The notes: generated by a model from the sequence alone, not told the origin. A stretch of 64,000 bases of DNA from Nitrospirales bacterium (GCA_029261295.1 JAJDBP010000033.1:1-64000), one strand, 5' to 3'. Shown: positions 25,797 to 35,230, counted from the stretch's first letter. Program-made: numbers and translations.

Positions 25797-27595
25797 TTCG
25801 GGAGCGAGTTGGCAACCAATTAGTCGATGCAAAGGTGGTGTCGTCTGAAGATTTAGTCCAGGGGTTAGCGATTCAACAGGAGGAAGGTGGGCGTCTGGGA
25901 AGTATTCTCGTGAGAATGGGCGCCCTGTCCGAGTCGACGCTGTTAGAATTTTTAAGCCAACAGTATGATGTTTCCACGGTAGAACTTTCCACGTGTTCTT
26001 TTGATCCTCATCTTCTTGCCCTTCTTCCTGTCACATTTGTTCAGCAACATTTAGTCATGCCGGTGAAGCAAACGACTTATCGGTTAACCTTGGCCATGGT
26101 TGATCCAACCAATTCCTCGTTGTTGGAAGAGCTGCGGTTTAGGACGGGTCTTCATATTACGCCGATGGTGGCCTCTGAGTCAGATATGCGAACCACAATT
26201 AGTCAGGTGTATGGCCATTCTCAAAAAGGATTTCCCACAAAGAATAATGAGGGATCAGGAATTGGAATGGGCCACCAAAAGACTCATGAAGTTCCCTCCA
26301 CATTTTCGGCATTGATAGAGACCTTTGATCGTGGGAAATCAATTACTAAGAACATGGATGCCATTCCGCTTAAGAATCCTCAGATGAAGTTGGTGGCGGA
26401 AAGCGAGTCTTCTGCTGTTGAAGTCATCAACTCGCTGGTTCAACAAGCTCTTGAAATGGAGGCAAGCGATATTCATGTGGAACCTTTGGAAAGTGTGGTC
26501 AGAATTCGATTTCGTTTAGATGGATTATTGAAGCCAATCCGTAATCTTCCCAAAGATCTTCATCAGGCATTATTGGCCCGCCTCAAGATTCTTTCGGATT
26601 TAGATATTGCTGAGCGTCGGTTGCCACAGGACGGTCGTATGAAAATTGATGGTATTCCGGATGTCGATATTCGAGTCGCCATTTTGCCGTGTTTGTACGG
26701 AGAAAAAGCGGTCTTACGTCTTTTGAACCAGGCAGGGATGACTTTGCATCTCACGAATCTTGGATTGGACCAGTCTGGCCTTGATCAAGTGATTACCGCC
26801 CTAGAAAATCCGTATGGCTTGATTTTAGCCACTGGACCTACTGGGAGTGGAAAGACCACCACCCTGTATAGTGCATTGCAATATCTGAATACCCCGCACA
26901 TGAATATTGTGACGGTAGAGGATCCGGTGGAGTTTCAGATTCAGGGAATCAATCAATTACAAATTCACGAAGATATTGGTTTGAGTTTTTCGAAAGGCCT
27001 ACGGTCGTTTTTGCGCCAAGATCCCGATGTCATGATGGTTGGTGAGATTCGTGATAAGGAAACTGCCCAAATTGCTATTCAAGCCGCACTCACTGGGCAC
27101 CGTGTTTTATCTACCCTCCATACCATGAATGGACCTGGAGCGATTACTCGCCTCATTGATATGGGGATTGAGCCCTTCTTGGTGTCTTCCGCGATCTCGT
27201 TGATCATTGGGCAACGGCTGGTTCGAAAAATCTGTCACCAATGTGCCGAGCCAGATACGATTTCACATATTCACTTACAAGATTGTGGTTTTAGCGAAGA
27301 GATGATTCGCACGATGCACCCGATGAAAGGGCGGGGTTGCGAATTGTGCCATATGACAGGATACAAAGGGCGAATGGCCTTGTTCGAAATCTTGCCGGTT
27401 GTTGAATCGTTGAATGACATCATTCTTTCTCGTGCGTCGACAAGTGAGATACTGTCCTGTGCTATGCAGGAGGGATTTCAAACTCTACGACAAGCAGGGT
27501 TAGTTGCGGTGCAGAATGGGCAAACGACGATAAGTGAAATATTGACAGAAACGAGAGATGATGGAACGTCTGCATTGTTAACCAAAAATAAGTGA
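25793..27595 (+). CDS. pilB: Type IV pilus assembly ATPase PilB (GspE family)
   Basis: This is the hexameric extension ATPase that powers pilin polymerisation from the cytoplasm. The N-terminal GspE-N domain spans about residues 1-150. The ATPase core has Walker A GPTGSGKTTT near residue 350, Walker B VMMVGEIRD, and a histidine box in ALTGHRVLSTLHT. A tetracysteine zinc motif (CHQC and CELC, about 40 residues apart) is the PilB/GspE hallmark. Start is a TTG overlapping the pgsA stop. At 600 residues it is slightly long. GspE of a secretion system is an alternative, but pilT follows. Confidence 0.93.
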   Translation: MIRERVGNQLVDAKVVSSEDLVQGLAIQQEEGGRLGSILVRMGALSESTLLEFLSQQYDVSTVELSTCSFDPHLLALLPVTFVQQHLVMPVKQTTYRLTLAMVDPTNSSLLEELRFRTGLHITPMVASESDMRTTISQVYGHSQKGFPTKNNEGSGIGMGHQKTHEVPSTFSALIETFDRGKSITKNMDAIPLKNPQMKLVAESESSAVEVINSLVQQALEMEASDIHVEPLESVVRIRFRLDGLLKPIRNLPKDLHQALLARLKILSDLDIAERRLPQDGRMKIDGIPDVDIRVAILPCLYGEKAVLRLLNQAGMTLHLTNLGLDQSGLDQVITALENPYGLILATGPTGSGKTTTLYSALQYLNTPHMNIVTVEDPVEFQIQGINQLQIHEDIGLSFSKGLRSFLRQDPDVMMVGEIRDKETAQIAIQAALTGHRVLSTLHTMNGPGAITRLIDMGIEPFLVSSAISLIIGQRLVRKICHQCAEPDTISHIHLQDCGFSEEMIRTMHPMKGRGCELCHMTGYKGRMALFEILPVVESLNDIILSRASTSEILSCAMQEGFQTLRQAGLVAVQNGQTTISEILTETRDDGTSALLTKNK

Positions 27596-28704
27596 TTGTG
27601 ATGGAATTGTTGGACCTTTTACAAGAATTACGTGATCAACGAGGGTCAGATTTACACCTGGTGGCGGACAGCGTGCCGCGTCTTCGGATTGATGGCCAGT
27701 TACAACCTTTGAAGATGTCCCTCATCACCCACAAGGATGTGGCAAGGTTTTCCGAAAGTTTGCTTTCCGAAAAGCACCGAGGGCAGTTGGCGAAGGTCGG
27801 CGAATGGGATGGGGCCTATACGGTTCCAGAAGTCGGTCGCTTCCGGTTCCATTTGTATACTCAACGCGGGTCTCTGGCTATGGCGATTCGGGCGGTGTCT
27901 GATGTCATCCCATCATTTGAGGAGTTAGGGTTGCCTCCGGTGGTGAACGCGTTGATACAAAAATCCCAGGGTCTCGTTTTGGTCACCGGTCCTACTGGTA
28001 GCGGGAAAAGTACTACTCTCGCTTCCATGCTTGATCAGATAAATCAGGAGCAGCGGGCTCATATTGTGTCTCTTGAGGATCCCATTGAAGTATTGCATAC
28101 TCACAAGGAAAGCCTTGTTTCGCAAATTGAAGTGGGTTCCGACGTTCAAGAATTTCAATTAGCGCTCAAAGGAATATTGCGACAAGATCCTGATGTGGTG
28201 TTTTTGGGGGAATTGCGTGACCGTGAGACTATTCAGGCCGGCCTGACAATGGCCGAAACCGGACATTTAACCGTCGCGACGTTACATACCAATTCTGCTA
28301 TTGAGGCTTTAAGTCGCCTGATTTCTGTATTCCCTGCTCATGAACAACCAGAGGTGCGAGTTCAATTGTCTAGGGTCTTGGAAGGGGTTTTGTCCCAGCG
28401 CCTTTTACCACGTTTGGGGCGGTCTGGACGGGTGTTGGCTTTGGAAACTCTGATACTTTCTCCAGCCATCAGGAACCTCATTCGTGAAAATAAATTGCAT
28501 CAGATCTATTCTATGATGCAAACCGGGCAAGCCCAATTTGGCATGAGAACGATGAATCAGGCACTTGCCCATTTGGTCAGTAAAGGGGCCGTTGCTTCAG
28601 GATTGGTAATGAAGTGCACAACATTTCCTGAGGAATTAACGAAGTTATTGGAACGGGGAGCTTCTACTCGAACATCGCAGATATCGGCTGGGCAGTTGCT
28701 GTAG
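27592..28704 (+). CDS. pilT: Type IV pilus retraction ATPase PilT
   Basis: PilT drives pilus disassembly and twitching. The 370-residue protein has the N-terminal PAS-like fold (GSDLHLVADSVPRLRIDGQL), Walker A GPTGSGKST near residue 135, Walker B DPDVVFLGELRD, and AETGHLTVATLHTNSA, the PilT family box. No tetracysteine is present, which separates it from PilB. The start is GTG 27592 overlapping the pilB stop as GTGA, or ATG 27601. A PilU-type paralogue cannot be ruled out. Confidence 0.92.
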   Translation: MIVMELLDLLQELRDQRGSDLHLVADSVPRLRIDGQLQPLKMSLITHKDVARFSESLLSEKHRGQLAKVGEWDGAYTVPEVGRFRFHLYTQRGSLAMAIRAVSDVIPSFEELGLPPVVNALIQKSQGLVLVTGPTGSGKSTTLASMLDQINQEQRAHIVSLEDPIEVLHTHKESLVSQIEVGSDVQEFQLALKGILRQDPDVVFLGELRDRETIQAGLTMAETGHLTVATLHTNSAIEALSRLISVFPAHEQPEVRVQLSRVLEGVLSQRLLPRLGRSGRVLALETLILSPAIRNLIRENKLHQIYSMMQTGQAQFGMRTMNQALAHLVSKGAVASGLVMKCTTFPEELTKLLERGASTRTSQISAGQLL

Positions 28705-28811
28705 GGCGTACAAGAAAAAAGTCCATAGACAATAGGTTTGGGTTTCCTGCAATTGTTCTTTTCCCCTGGTTGCTTTGGTATATCATTAATTAGGGAGTGG
28801 AAACGCCAATA

Positions 28812-30032
28812 ATGCCAGTGTTTCAGTACATGGCGAAAAACTTAGGGGGGTATTCTATCCAGGGGGAAATCGTTGCGACTTCCACCCAGGAAGCGATTCT
28901 ATCGCTTCGTCAGCAAGACATGTTAGTGACCCGTCTTACAGAAAAAATTGAGAAGGTTGTTAAAAGAGCACCATGGAATTTTTCTAAGAGGAAGCCCCAA
29001 GTCACCAATAAAGAACTCGTTCAATTTACCCACCAATTTGCGACCCTCATTCGAGCAGGGGTCCCATTGTTGGAATGCTTGGATATTCTTGGAACTGAGG
29101 TAGACAATCGAGCTTGGCACTCAGTTGTCAGTCAAATCCGCTTGGAGATTGAACAAGGAGCATTATTAACCGAAACTTTAGGATCTTTCCCGACCATTTT
29201 CCCGGAATTTTATCGACGAATGGTGGAAATTGGAGAAGCTACGGGGCGGTTGGATGAAAGTTTGTCTCAGCTGGCCATCTATCTTGATAAACAAGCTCTC
29301 TTGCGAGCCAAAATTTTCTCAGCGCTGGCTTACCCAGCTTTGTTGGTGACCGTGGCTATCATGGTTTTTGTATTTTTACTTATTTGGGTTGTACCGTTGT
29401 TTTCAGGTCTATTCCAAGAATTCGGTGAATCTCTCCCGTGGTTGACCCAGATGGTTCTAGATATATCCAACAGCCTTCGAAGCCATGTGTTAGTCCTGGT
29501 GGGTCTATTTGGATTCTTGATTTTAGGAAGTCGCGCTGCCCTGACCAATCAAAAGAGCCGTCTGTTTTTGGATAAGATGCTGTTGCAGGTACCCTTTATT
29601 GGGGCAATATTTCAAAAATCAGCAATCGTGAGATTTGCCCGGACATTAGGATTTTTAATTCGCCGAGGGGTCCCTCTTTTGTCCGGTTTGTCTGTGGCTG
29701 GGACGATGACAGGGAATTCGGCCATAGATCAAAGTATTCTCACCGTTGCTGCCCAAGTTCAAGATGGGAGGAGTCTTTCCGAGACGCTCCGTGCTAGTGG
29801 CATGTTCCCATCTATGGTGACACAAATGATTAAAGTTGGTGAGTCAACGGGGTCGCTGGACACCATGCTTGAAAAGATTGCTGATTTGTTTGAGCAGGAA
29901 GTGGATCGAGTTGTGGCCACTTTAACATCGGTATTGGAGCCCTGTGTCATCGTCGTGGTGGGGAGTGGGATTGCTCTTGTCGTCGTGGCCATGTATCTTC
30001 CCATTTTTTCTATTGGATCGATCATAGGATAG
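28812..30032 (+). CDS. pilC: Type IV pilus inner-membrane platform protein PilC
   Basis: PilC (GspF family) is the inner-membrane platform that couples the motor ATPases to pilin. ATG 28812 is chosen over the in-frame GTG 28797 because MPVFQYMAKNL is the usual PilC start. The protein of 406 residues contains two GspF domains, each with an FPTIFPEF- or FPSMVTQM-like loop and a VEIGEATGRLDE or IKVGESTGSLDT repeat, plus three membrane helices. No pilin or pilM-Q genes are nearby. Confidence 0.93.
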   Translation: MPVFQYMAKNLGGYSIQGEIVATSTQEAILSLRQQDMLVTRLTEKIEKVVKRAPWNFSKRKPQVTNKELVQFTHQFATLIRAGVPLLECLDILGTEVDNRAWHSVVSQIRLEIEQGALLTETLGSFPTIFPEFYRRMVEIGEATGRLDESLSQLAIYLDKQALLRAKIFSALAYPALLVTVAIMVFVFLLIWVVPLFSGLFQEFGESLPWLTQMVLDISNSLRSHVLVLVGLFGFLILGSRAALTNQKSRLFLDKMLLQVPFIGAIFQKSAIVRFARTLGFLIRRGVPLLSGLSVAGTMTGNSAIDQSILTVAAQVQDGRSLSETLRASGMFPSMVTQMIKVGESTGSLDTMLEKIADLFEQEVDRVVATLTSVLEPCVIVVVGSGIALVVVAMYLPIFSIGSIIG

Positions 30033-30046
30033 CAGGAGCCTTAATT

Positions 30047-30994
30047 ATGAGTGATGGTGAAGTTCTTGAGCAGGAAATAACTGTTCAGGCTCCAGCCAAG
30101 GTGAATCTCTGTATTCGTGTATTGGATCGTTTGCCGAATGGGTACCACGAATTGTGGTCTCTCATGCATTCGGTGGACCTTTTCGACCAGCTTCACATTC
30201 GGTTAACTCCTGCTCATGAGGCTATCCACTTAACTTGTGATCATCCTCTCTTGCCTGTTAACCAAGGGAATCTTGTCTATCGTGCGGCAGAGAGCGTGCT
30301 CCGGCGTGCTGAGTACACTGCTGGAGTTGATATTGTGCTTCAGAAGGCTATTCCTCTTGCAGCGGGCCTAGGGGGAGGTAGTAGTGATGCCGCCGCGATC
30401 ATTTATGGGCTAAATCAACTACTGAAATTAGGGTGGGGACTTTCTGAGATGGGTGAAATTGGCGCTGAGCTGGGCAGTGATATTCCTTTTTTCTTTCAAG
30501 CTCCCTGCGGGGTTGTGAGAGGTTGGGGCCAGGAGGTTTCCCCCTGTGTGGTCAATGGCAAGCGTTGGGCAGTATTAGTTAATCCAGGCTTTCCCATTCA
30601 AACTCAATGGGCTTATGAGCAATTGGCAGCTCATTGGTCTGGGAGTTTTTCCTTAGATTCATGGAATCAGAAGGTTGAAGACAATCGTCAAATATCCTGG
30701 GAAGAAGTGATCAGGGGGATGGAAAATGATTTCGAACGCTCATTGTTTCCTGTCTACCCTATTTTGGAATTTATGAAAGAGAAGCTGTGCGCCCTAGGAG
30801 CCCAAGCGGCACTCTTGTCGGGGAGTGGGGCCACCGTATTTGGAATATTCGATGCACCAGAGACTGCCCAAGTTGCGTCCGCTCAGTTAAGAAAAGATAC
30901 GCAATGGCATGTATTTGATATCCCTATGGGGCATACCGCTTTACCCCACTCCTCTAATCAGGGTGAAGCCTTTTCCACGGCCCTCTCCGCTTGA
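30047..30994 (+). CDS. ispE: 4-diphosphocytidyl-2-C-methyl-D-erythritol kinase
   Basis: IspE phosphorylates CDP-ME in the MEP pathway to isoprenoids, which also supplies undecaprenyl phosphate for the cell wall. It is a GHMP kinase of 315 residues. The N-terminal APAKVNLCIRVLDRLPNGYH has the catalytic lysine region, the ATP loop is PLAAGLGGGSSDAAA, the central GSDIPFF is typical, and LLSGSGATVFGIF is the third motif. It starts 14 bases after pilC and commonly sits beside prs, as here. Confidence 0.95.
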   Translation: MSDGEVLEQEITVQAPAKVNLCIRVLDRLPNGYHELWSLMHSVDLFDQLHIRLTPAHEAIHLTCDHPLLPVNQGNLVYRAAESVLRRAEYTAGVDIVLQKAIPLAAGLGGGSSDAAAIIYGLNQLLKLGWGLSEMGEIGAELGSDIPFFFQAPCGVVRGWGQEVSPCVVNGKRWAVLVNPGFPIQTQWAYEQLAAHWSGSFSLDSWNQKVEDNRQISWEEVIRGMENDFERSLFPVYPILEFMKEKLCALGAQAALLSGSGATVFGIFDAPETAQVASAQLRKDTQWHVFDIPMGHTALPHSSNQGEAFSTALSA

Positions 30995-31009
30995 CCTCTG
31001 GAATATGAG

Positions 31010-31038
31010 TTGACAAGATACAGAATTTCGCATTAACT
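31010..31038 (+). promoter_or_regulatory. Possible promoter before prs
   Basis: A perfect TTGACA at 31010-31015 is followed after 17 bases by TTAACT at 31033-31038, a weak -10 match. It lies about 70 bases before prs in the gap where many bacteria carry a tRNA gene; no tRNA is seen here. Confidence 0.35.
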
Positions 31039-31109
31039 TTCCCCTTCTTTTTTGGCAAGTTCATCCCTCAAAATGACCGAATAACTCACCTGGAAGGTAA
31101 GCGAGTGAT

Positions 31110-32051
31110 ATGTCACGTGATCTCAAGCTGTTAACAGGCAACTCAAACCTCGCATTGGCCAAGGAAATTGCTGAATATATTGGTCAAGATTTAAGTCAGG
31201 CCACTGTCACAACCTTTAGTGATGGGGAGACGAGGGTGCGTATCGATGAAAATGTCCGAGGAGGGGACGTTTTTCTTCTCCAATCTTGTTGCCATCCCGT
31301 GAATACCTCTATTATGGAGTTATTGCTCTTAATTGATGCTGTGAAACGTTCCTCGGCTTCTCGGATTACGGCGGTCATCCCGTATTATGGCTATGGAAGG
31401 CAAGACCGTAAGGATCAACCTCGAGTGCCAATCAGTGCCAAGCTCATCGCGGACCTTTTAACTGTGGCCGGGGCCAATCGAATTTTGACCATGGATTTAC
31501 ATGCGGGGCCTATTCAAGGGTTTTTCGATATCCCGGTCGACCATCTTTATGCGATGCCCGTTTTGTTGGATTATATTAAAAAGCAAAAAATATCTGATAT
31601 GGTTATTGTTTCTCCTGATGCTGGAGGCGTAGAGCGGGCGAGAGCTTTTGCTAAACGACTCAATTCCTCCCTAGCCATTATTGATAAACGGCGAGAATCA
31701 CCCAATCAGGCAGAGGTCATGAATATTATTGGAGATGTGAGAGGTATGCATGCCCTTTTATTCGATGACATGATCGATACGGCGGGAACTATTGTTCAAA
31801 CAGCTCAAACATGTTTAGATAATGGTGCTTTGTCAGTTTGGGCAGGTTGTACCCATCCAGTTTTATCAGGACCTGCGTTAGAACGAATAGAGCAATCGTG
31901 TCTTCGGGAGGTTGTGGTAACCAATACGATCCCGCTTAACGGGAAAGAACAGCAATGTTCAAAGTTAAAAGCCCTTTCCGTTGCACCGCTTTTGGGCGAG
32001 GCCATTCTGAGGATTCATCGAGAGGAATCGGTAACCTCCTTGTTTGTCTAG
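31110..32051 (+). CDS. prs: Ribose-phosphate pyrophosphokinase
   Basis: Prs makes PRPP from ribose 5-phosphate and ATP for nucleotide, histidine and tryptophan synthesis. The 313-residue protein has the class I features: [16 protein letters not shown] at the N-terminus, the catalytic flexible loop [34 protein letters not shown], and the PRPP-binding [11 protein letters not shown]. It is followed 68 bases later by rplY, the usual prs-rplY-pth order. Confidence 0.96.
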   Translation: MSRDLKLLTGNSNLALAKEIAEYIGQDLSQATVTTFSDGETRVRIDENVRGGDVFLLQSCCHPVNTSIMELLLLIDAVKRSSASRITAVIPYYGYGRQDRKDQPRVPISAKLIADLLTVAGANRILTMDLHAGPIQGFFDIPVDHLYAMPVLLDYIKKQKISDMVIVSPDAGGVERARAFAKRLNSSLAIIDKRRESPNQAEVMNIIGDVRGMHALLFDDMIDTAGTIVQTAQTCLDNGALSVWAGCTHPVLSGPALERIEQSCLREVVVTNTIPLNGKEQQCSKLKALSVAPLLGEAILRIHREESVTSLFV

Positions 32052-32119
32052 GAGGGGAACATCCAAAATTGAGGTTAGGAAATATTCACTTTTTTTAGTA
32101 AGAGAAAGAGGACACCACC

Positions 32120-32812
32120 ATGAAATATGAACTTGAAGTAGAAAAACGAGAGAAGGCTGGAAAAGGCGTTGCTCGGCAATTGCGCCGTGAAGGGAAGATC
32201 CCAGGTGTTTTATATGGGGGTGGTAAATCTCAATTTTTTTCATTGGGGCATAATCTAGCCAGGAAGCTGGTGCTTTCACAGGTTGGCCATACTGGGCTGT
32301 TGACGGTTCGAATGCCAGGTGAATCGGAGCGTATCGCCGTTTTACAAGATCACCAACTCGATCCGATTACCGGGGCCATTCTGCATATTGATTTATTTGA
32401 AGTTTCAATGGAAAAACCCATTCGAGTCAAGGTTCCAGTCTCTATCATTGGGGCTGCGCCAATCGGTATCAAAGAAGGGGGTATCTTACATCAACCCCTT
32501 CGGGAGCTTCATATCGAATGTCTGCCTGGACTGATTCCTGATCACATCGAGGTCACTGGTACGAATCTAGGCGTCGGAGAGGGGTTTCATGTTAAGGAGG
32601 TGCAGGCACCTGAAGGCGTTAAGGTCTTGGATGATCCAGAGTTGATGGTTGTTCATGTGACAACTAAGATCTCAGAAGCTAAGTTGGAATCGTTGCTGAC
32701 CCGTGAAGTGACCGAGGGAGCCACAGCTCCGGTTGAGGAGAATGCCAAGGCTGAAGGGACGGCAGCACCAGCAGCGGCCTCGGATAGTAAAGCGAAAGAA
32801 GGTAAAAAATAA
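32120..32812 (+). CDS. rplY: Ribosomal protein bL25, CTC (long) form
   Basis: bL25 binds 5S rRNA in the large subunit. The N-terminal L25 domain has GVARQLRREGKIPGVLYGGG, followed by the C-terminal TL5/CTC domain with HIDLFEVSMEKPIRVKVPV. The last 40 residues form a low-complexity tail rich in Ala, Glu and Lys that ends EGKK. At 230 residues this is the long stress-protein type (CTC). It starts with a good AGAAAGAGG site and ends three bases before pth. Confidence 0.94.
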   Translation: MKYELEVEKREKAGKGVARQLRREGKIPGVLYGGGKSQFFSLGHNLARKLVLSQVGHTGLLTVRMPGESERIAVLQDHQLDPITGAILHIDLFEVSMEKPIRVKVPVSIIGAAPIGIKEGGILHQPLRELHIECLPGLIPDHIEVTGTNLGVGEGFHVKEVQAPEGVKVLDDPELMVVHVTTKISEAKLESLLTREVTEGATAPVEENAKAEGTAAPAAASDSKAKEGKK

Positions 32813-32815
32813 TCC

Positions 32816-33409
32816 TTGCACGTGGTCGTTGGGCTTGGAAATCCAGGGCAAAGATACAAGGGAACGCGACACAATCTTGGATGGATGGTTCTTGAACATG
32901 CGGCTCGTCGCTGGGGGATTGGGTTAATTCAAGAAGGTCGTGCTCTTCAAGGTCGAGGAAGAACGAGTGAATGTTCTGTGCTTTTGGCCTTGCCCCTGAT
33001 TTGGATGAATCAGACCGGAGAAGTGGTTCAGTCTCTTTTAGAAGGCAAAAATCTTTCCCCATCAGATCTCATCCTCGTATATGATGATCTGGACCTTCCT
33101 CTTGGAGCTCTAAAAATTAAAACTCGTGGCGGACCAGGTGGTCATAATGGACTTCGATCCGTGTTGTCCTCGCTCGGGACAGAAAATTTTTGCCGTTTAA
33201 AAGTTGGCATTGGTCGACCCCCTCTCCATGAAAATCCAGCTGATTATGTATTAGCCTCGTTTTCACGTGAAGAAACTGATCAGGTTGATATCCTTTTACC
33301 TAAGGTGGTCAATGCCTTAGAGTGTGTGATTGAGGAGGGAATTCCTCAAGCCATGAACCGATTTCACTCATCGCCTTTACTCCCAGAAGTTGACGAATCC
33401 TGTCCCTAA
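32816..33409 (+). CDS. pth: Peptidyl-tRNA hydrolase
   Basis: Pth rescues stalled peptidyl-tRNA by cutting the ester bond. The 197-residue protein carries the family's VVGLGNPGQRYKGTRHNLGW with the catalytic His, the PLIWMNQTGEVV segment, the DDLDLPLG motif and GGPGGHNGLRS. The start is TTG 32816, or GTG 32822. It is the last gene of the prs-rplY-pth unit; hairpins and a promoter follow before rpsF. Confidence 0.94.
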   Translation: MHVVVGLGNPGQRYKGTRHNLGWMVLEHAARRWGIGLIQEGRALQGRGRTSECSVLLALPLIWMNQTGEVVQSLLEGKNLSPSDLILVYDDLDLPLGALKIKTRGGPGGHNGLRSVLSSLGTENFCRLKVGIGRPPLHENPADYVLASFSREETDQVDILLPKVVNALECVIEEGIPQAMNRFHSSPLLPEVDESCP

Positions 33410-33418
33410 GATAAACGA

Positions 33419-33451
33419 GAATTGTTGCAATTCCCTTATGGTGTCATAGGG
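33419..33451 (+). terminator. Paired hairpins after pth, weak terminator
   Basis: GAATTG-TTG-CAATTC at 33419-33433 is a perfect hairpin. It is followed at once by CCCTTATG and CATAGGG (33433-33451), a seven-pair stem with one bulge, and then TTTCGTCGTT. The T-run is interrupted, so termination would be partial. Confidence 0.45.
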
Positions 33452-33471
33452 TTTCGTCGTTAGGGGTGGGT

Positions 33472-33501
33472 TTGACAGATTCTTGGACCCTATGGTAATT
33501 T
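33472..33501 (+). promoter_or_regulatory. Promoter of the rpsF operon
   Basis: TTGACA at 33472-33477 is followed after 18 bases by TAATTT at 33496-33501, with TGG just before it (extended -10). The start would be near 33508, giving a leader of about 65 bases before rpsF. Confidence 0.5.
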
Positions 33502-33573
33502 CGTTTCCCTTTTGTGGTACAAGGGGACGGGTCTGTCTGTATACGTGTTAATTTTTCATCGAGAAAGGGTGTT

Positions 33574-33921
33574 ATGAAACTCTACGAATCAATATGTATC
33601 CTGCGGCCTGTTCAAGTGGAAACGGAAAATGACCAGGTTGTTGAGAAAATTAAAGAAGTGTTAACCCAATCAGGGGCGAATATCTTAAAATTGGACAATA
33701 GTGGAAAGAAAAAACTAGCCTATGATATTCAGCATGAACGAAAAGGCACCTTTATTACGATCCAATTCGAAGGTCCACCAACTGTGGTTGCGGAATTAGA
33801 ACGCTTTCAACGAATGGAAGACCAAGTCATGAAATTCATGACGGTGATTGTGAACCCTGCGGACTTAGTGGCTGTAGCTGAAACCGAGGGAGAGGATTCC
33901 GAAGATGGTGGGCTTCAATAA
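33574..33921 (+). CDS. rpsF: Ribosomal protein bS6
   Basis: bS6 pairs with bS18 on the small-subunit platform. ATG 33574 with GAAAGGG seven bases upstream gives the standard start MKLYESICILRP; an upstream GTG at 33514 would add 20 unlikely residues. The ferredoxin-like fold is shown by GKKKLAYDIQHERKGTFITI and VMKFMTVIV. An acidic tail (about residues 102-112) follows. At 115 residues it is typical. The end overlaps ssb by 17 bases. Confidence 0.95.
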   Translation: MKLYESICILRPVQVETENDQVVEKIKEVLTQSGANILKLDNSGKKKLAYDIQHERKGTFITIQFEGPPTVVAELERFQRMEDQVMKFMTVIVNPADLVAVAETEGEDSEDGGLQ

Positions 33922-34315
33922 AGTTATCTTGATTGGAAATCTAACGAGAGATCCAGAACTTCGATACACGCCAAGTGGCACGCCTGTAGTCAATTTTCCA
34001 TTAGCGGTCAACCGGCGCTATCGCCAAGCTGATGACCAAAAAGAGGAAGTATGCTATGTTGATATCGTTGTATTTGGAAGACAGGCTGAACATTGCGGGC
34101 AATATCTCAACAAGGGAGATGGTGCCATTGTGGATGGACGCCTCCAGCAACGACGTTGGGAAACGGATGATGGACAAAAGCGAAGCAAACACGAGGTCGT
34201 GGCTCAAACCGTAACTTTTTTGCCCAAAAAGTCATCCTCAGTAAGCTCTGGGTCGGGAGTTGCTGAGGAGTCATCGTATGATTCAGAAGATTATTATCCT
34301 GAGCCCATGCCCTAA
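33905..34315 (+). CDS. ssb: Single-stranded DNA-binding protein
   Basis: SSB protects single-stranded DNA in replication and repair. The 136-residue protein has a complete OB fold: NKVILIGNLTRDPELRYTPS, VVNFPLAVNR, YVDIVVFGRQAEHC and GDGAIVDGRLQQRRWETDDG. The C-terminal tip reads SEDYYPEPMP; the acidic stretch is there but the usual DDDIPF partner-binding tip is not. The gene overlaps rpsF and precedes rpsR, the common rpsF-ssb-rpsR order. Confidence 0.95.
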   Translation: MVGFNKVILIGNLTRDPELRYTPSGTPVVNFPLAVNRRYRQADDQKEEVCYVDIVVFGRQAEHCGQYLNKGDGAIVDGRLQQRRWETDDGQKRSKHEVVAQTVTFLPKKSSSVSSGSGVAEESSYDSEDYYPEPMP

Positions 34316-34338
34316 ATTTTAGCGGAGGAGAAGTTTCT

Positions 34339-34569
34339 GTGGAAAAAGGACGATTATTTCAACGGAAGAGGGTCTGTCGCTTTTGTATTGATAAGACGCC
34401 ATTGGACTATAAAGATGCCAACCTTTTGAGAGGGTTTCTCACGGAACGTGGACGGATTATTCCACGACGGACCTCGGGGAATTGTTTGCGGCATCAACGT
34501 CGCCTGACACAGGCAGTGAAACGGGCTCGTCATATTGCGATTATTTCATTTTCAGAAGAGCTACGTTGA
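34339..34569 (+). CDS. rpsR: Ribosomal protein bS18
   Basis: bS18 binds with bS6 on the 30S platform. The 76-residue protein shows the family core FCIDKTPLDYKDANLLRGFL, followed by ERGRIIPRRTSGNCLRHQRR and LTQAVKRARHIAII. CRFC at the N-terminus is the partial zinc-type motif seen in many bS18 proteins. Start is GTG 34339, preceded by GGAGGAGAAG. Position after ssb is canonical. Confidence 0.95.
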   Translation: MEKGRLFQRKRVCRFCIDKTPLDYKDANLLRGFLTERGRIIPRRTSGNCLRHQRRLTQAVKRARHIAIISFSEELR

Positions 34570-34645
34570 TCCATTCAACGAAATTTGGAACATAAAGCCT
34601 AAACAAAAGGGTCTGTTGTTTCGAATTTATTCCTTTTCGTGACTT

Positions 34646-35230
34646 ATGTCTTATATAATAAATATTGGTGATCTGGATGCCGAAGGGCTTCCCATTGAAT
34701 ATGAGGTGCAGCCATCGGAAATTGATTTATCGACTGACGATGGGGAAATTGCTGGATCTCTCACCTGCCTCGGCCATATTTTTCTCATCGAGAGAAATCT
34801 GGCAAATTTTCAAGGATCCTTAACGGGAAAAGTTATACGTGAGTGTGTTCGATGTTTAACCAGATTTGAAGATAATATCTCCCTGTCCTTAAATGCTCAA
34901 TTTAAAGAATCCAATCATACTTCGGTGGAACCAGTATCTTCAAAGAGATCGAAAAAAGGCGGTCGAAGGAAAAACTCAGAAATTGAAGAGGAGTATGAAA
35001 ATGAGCTTGATATCTATCCAATAGAAGAAGATCAAATTGATTTACTTCCTGTATTAAGAGAGCATCTTATTCTAGCCACTCCTTTGCAAACATTATGTCA
35101 GGAAAGTTGCTCAGGATTGTGTCAGGAGTGTGGAAGCAATTTAAATGAAGGAGTCTGTGGGTGTTGTTCCCCGGTGGAGCCTTCTTCCCTAATTCAAAAT
35201 ATCGAAAATCCCATAGGTATAAAGATCTAG
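34646..35230 (+). CDS. YceD/DUF177-family protein
   Basis: This 194-residue cytoplasmic protein belongs to the YceD (DUF177) family, linked to large-subunit ribosome assembly or 23S rRNA processing and almost always encoded before rpmF. The family CVRCLTRFE motif is present at about residue 70, and the C-terminal part has CQESCSGLCQECGSNLNEG with the late CGCC. The middle contains a Lys- and Arg-rich stretch followed by an acidic one. The exact function is not settled. Confidence 0.88.
   Translation: MSYIINIGDLDAEGLPIEYEVQPSEIDLSTDDGEIAGSLTCLGHIFLIERNLANFQGSLTGKVIRECVRCLTRFEDNISLSLNAQFKESNHTSVEPVSSKRSKKGGRRKNSEIEEEYENELDIYPIEEDQIDLLPVLREHLILATPLQTLCQESCSGLCQECGSNLNEGVCGCCSPVEPSSLIQNIENPIGIKI

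Noticed and set aside
30995-31109. tRNA gene expected between ispE and prs
   Set aside because: No cloverleaf or TTCRA T-loop could be found; only a weak promoter is seen.
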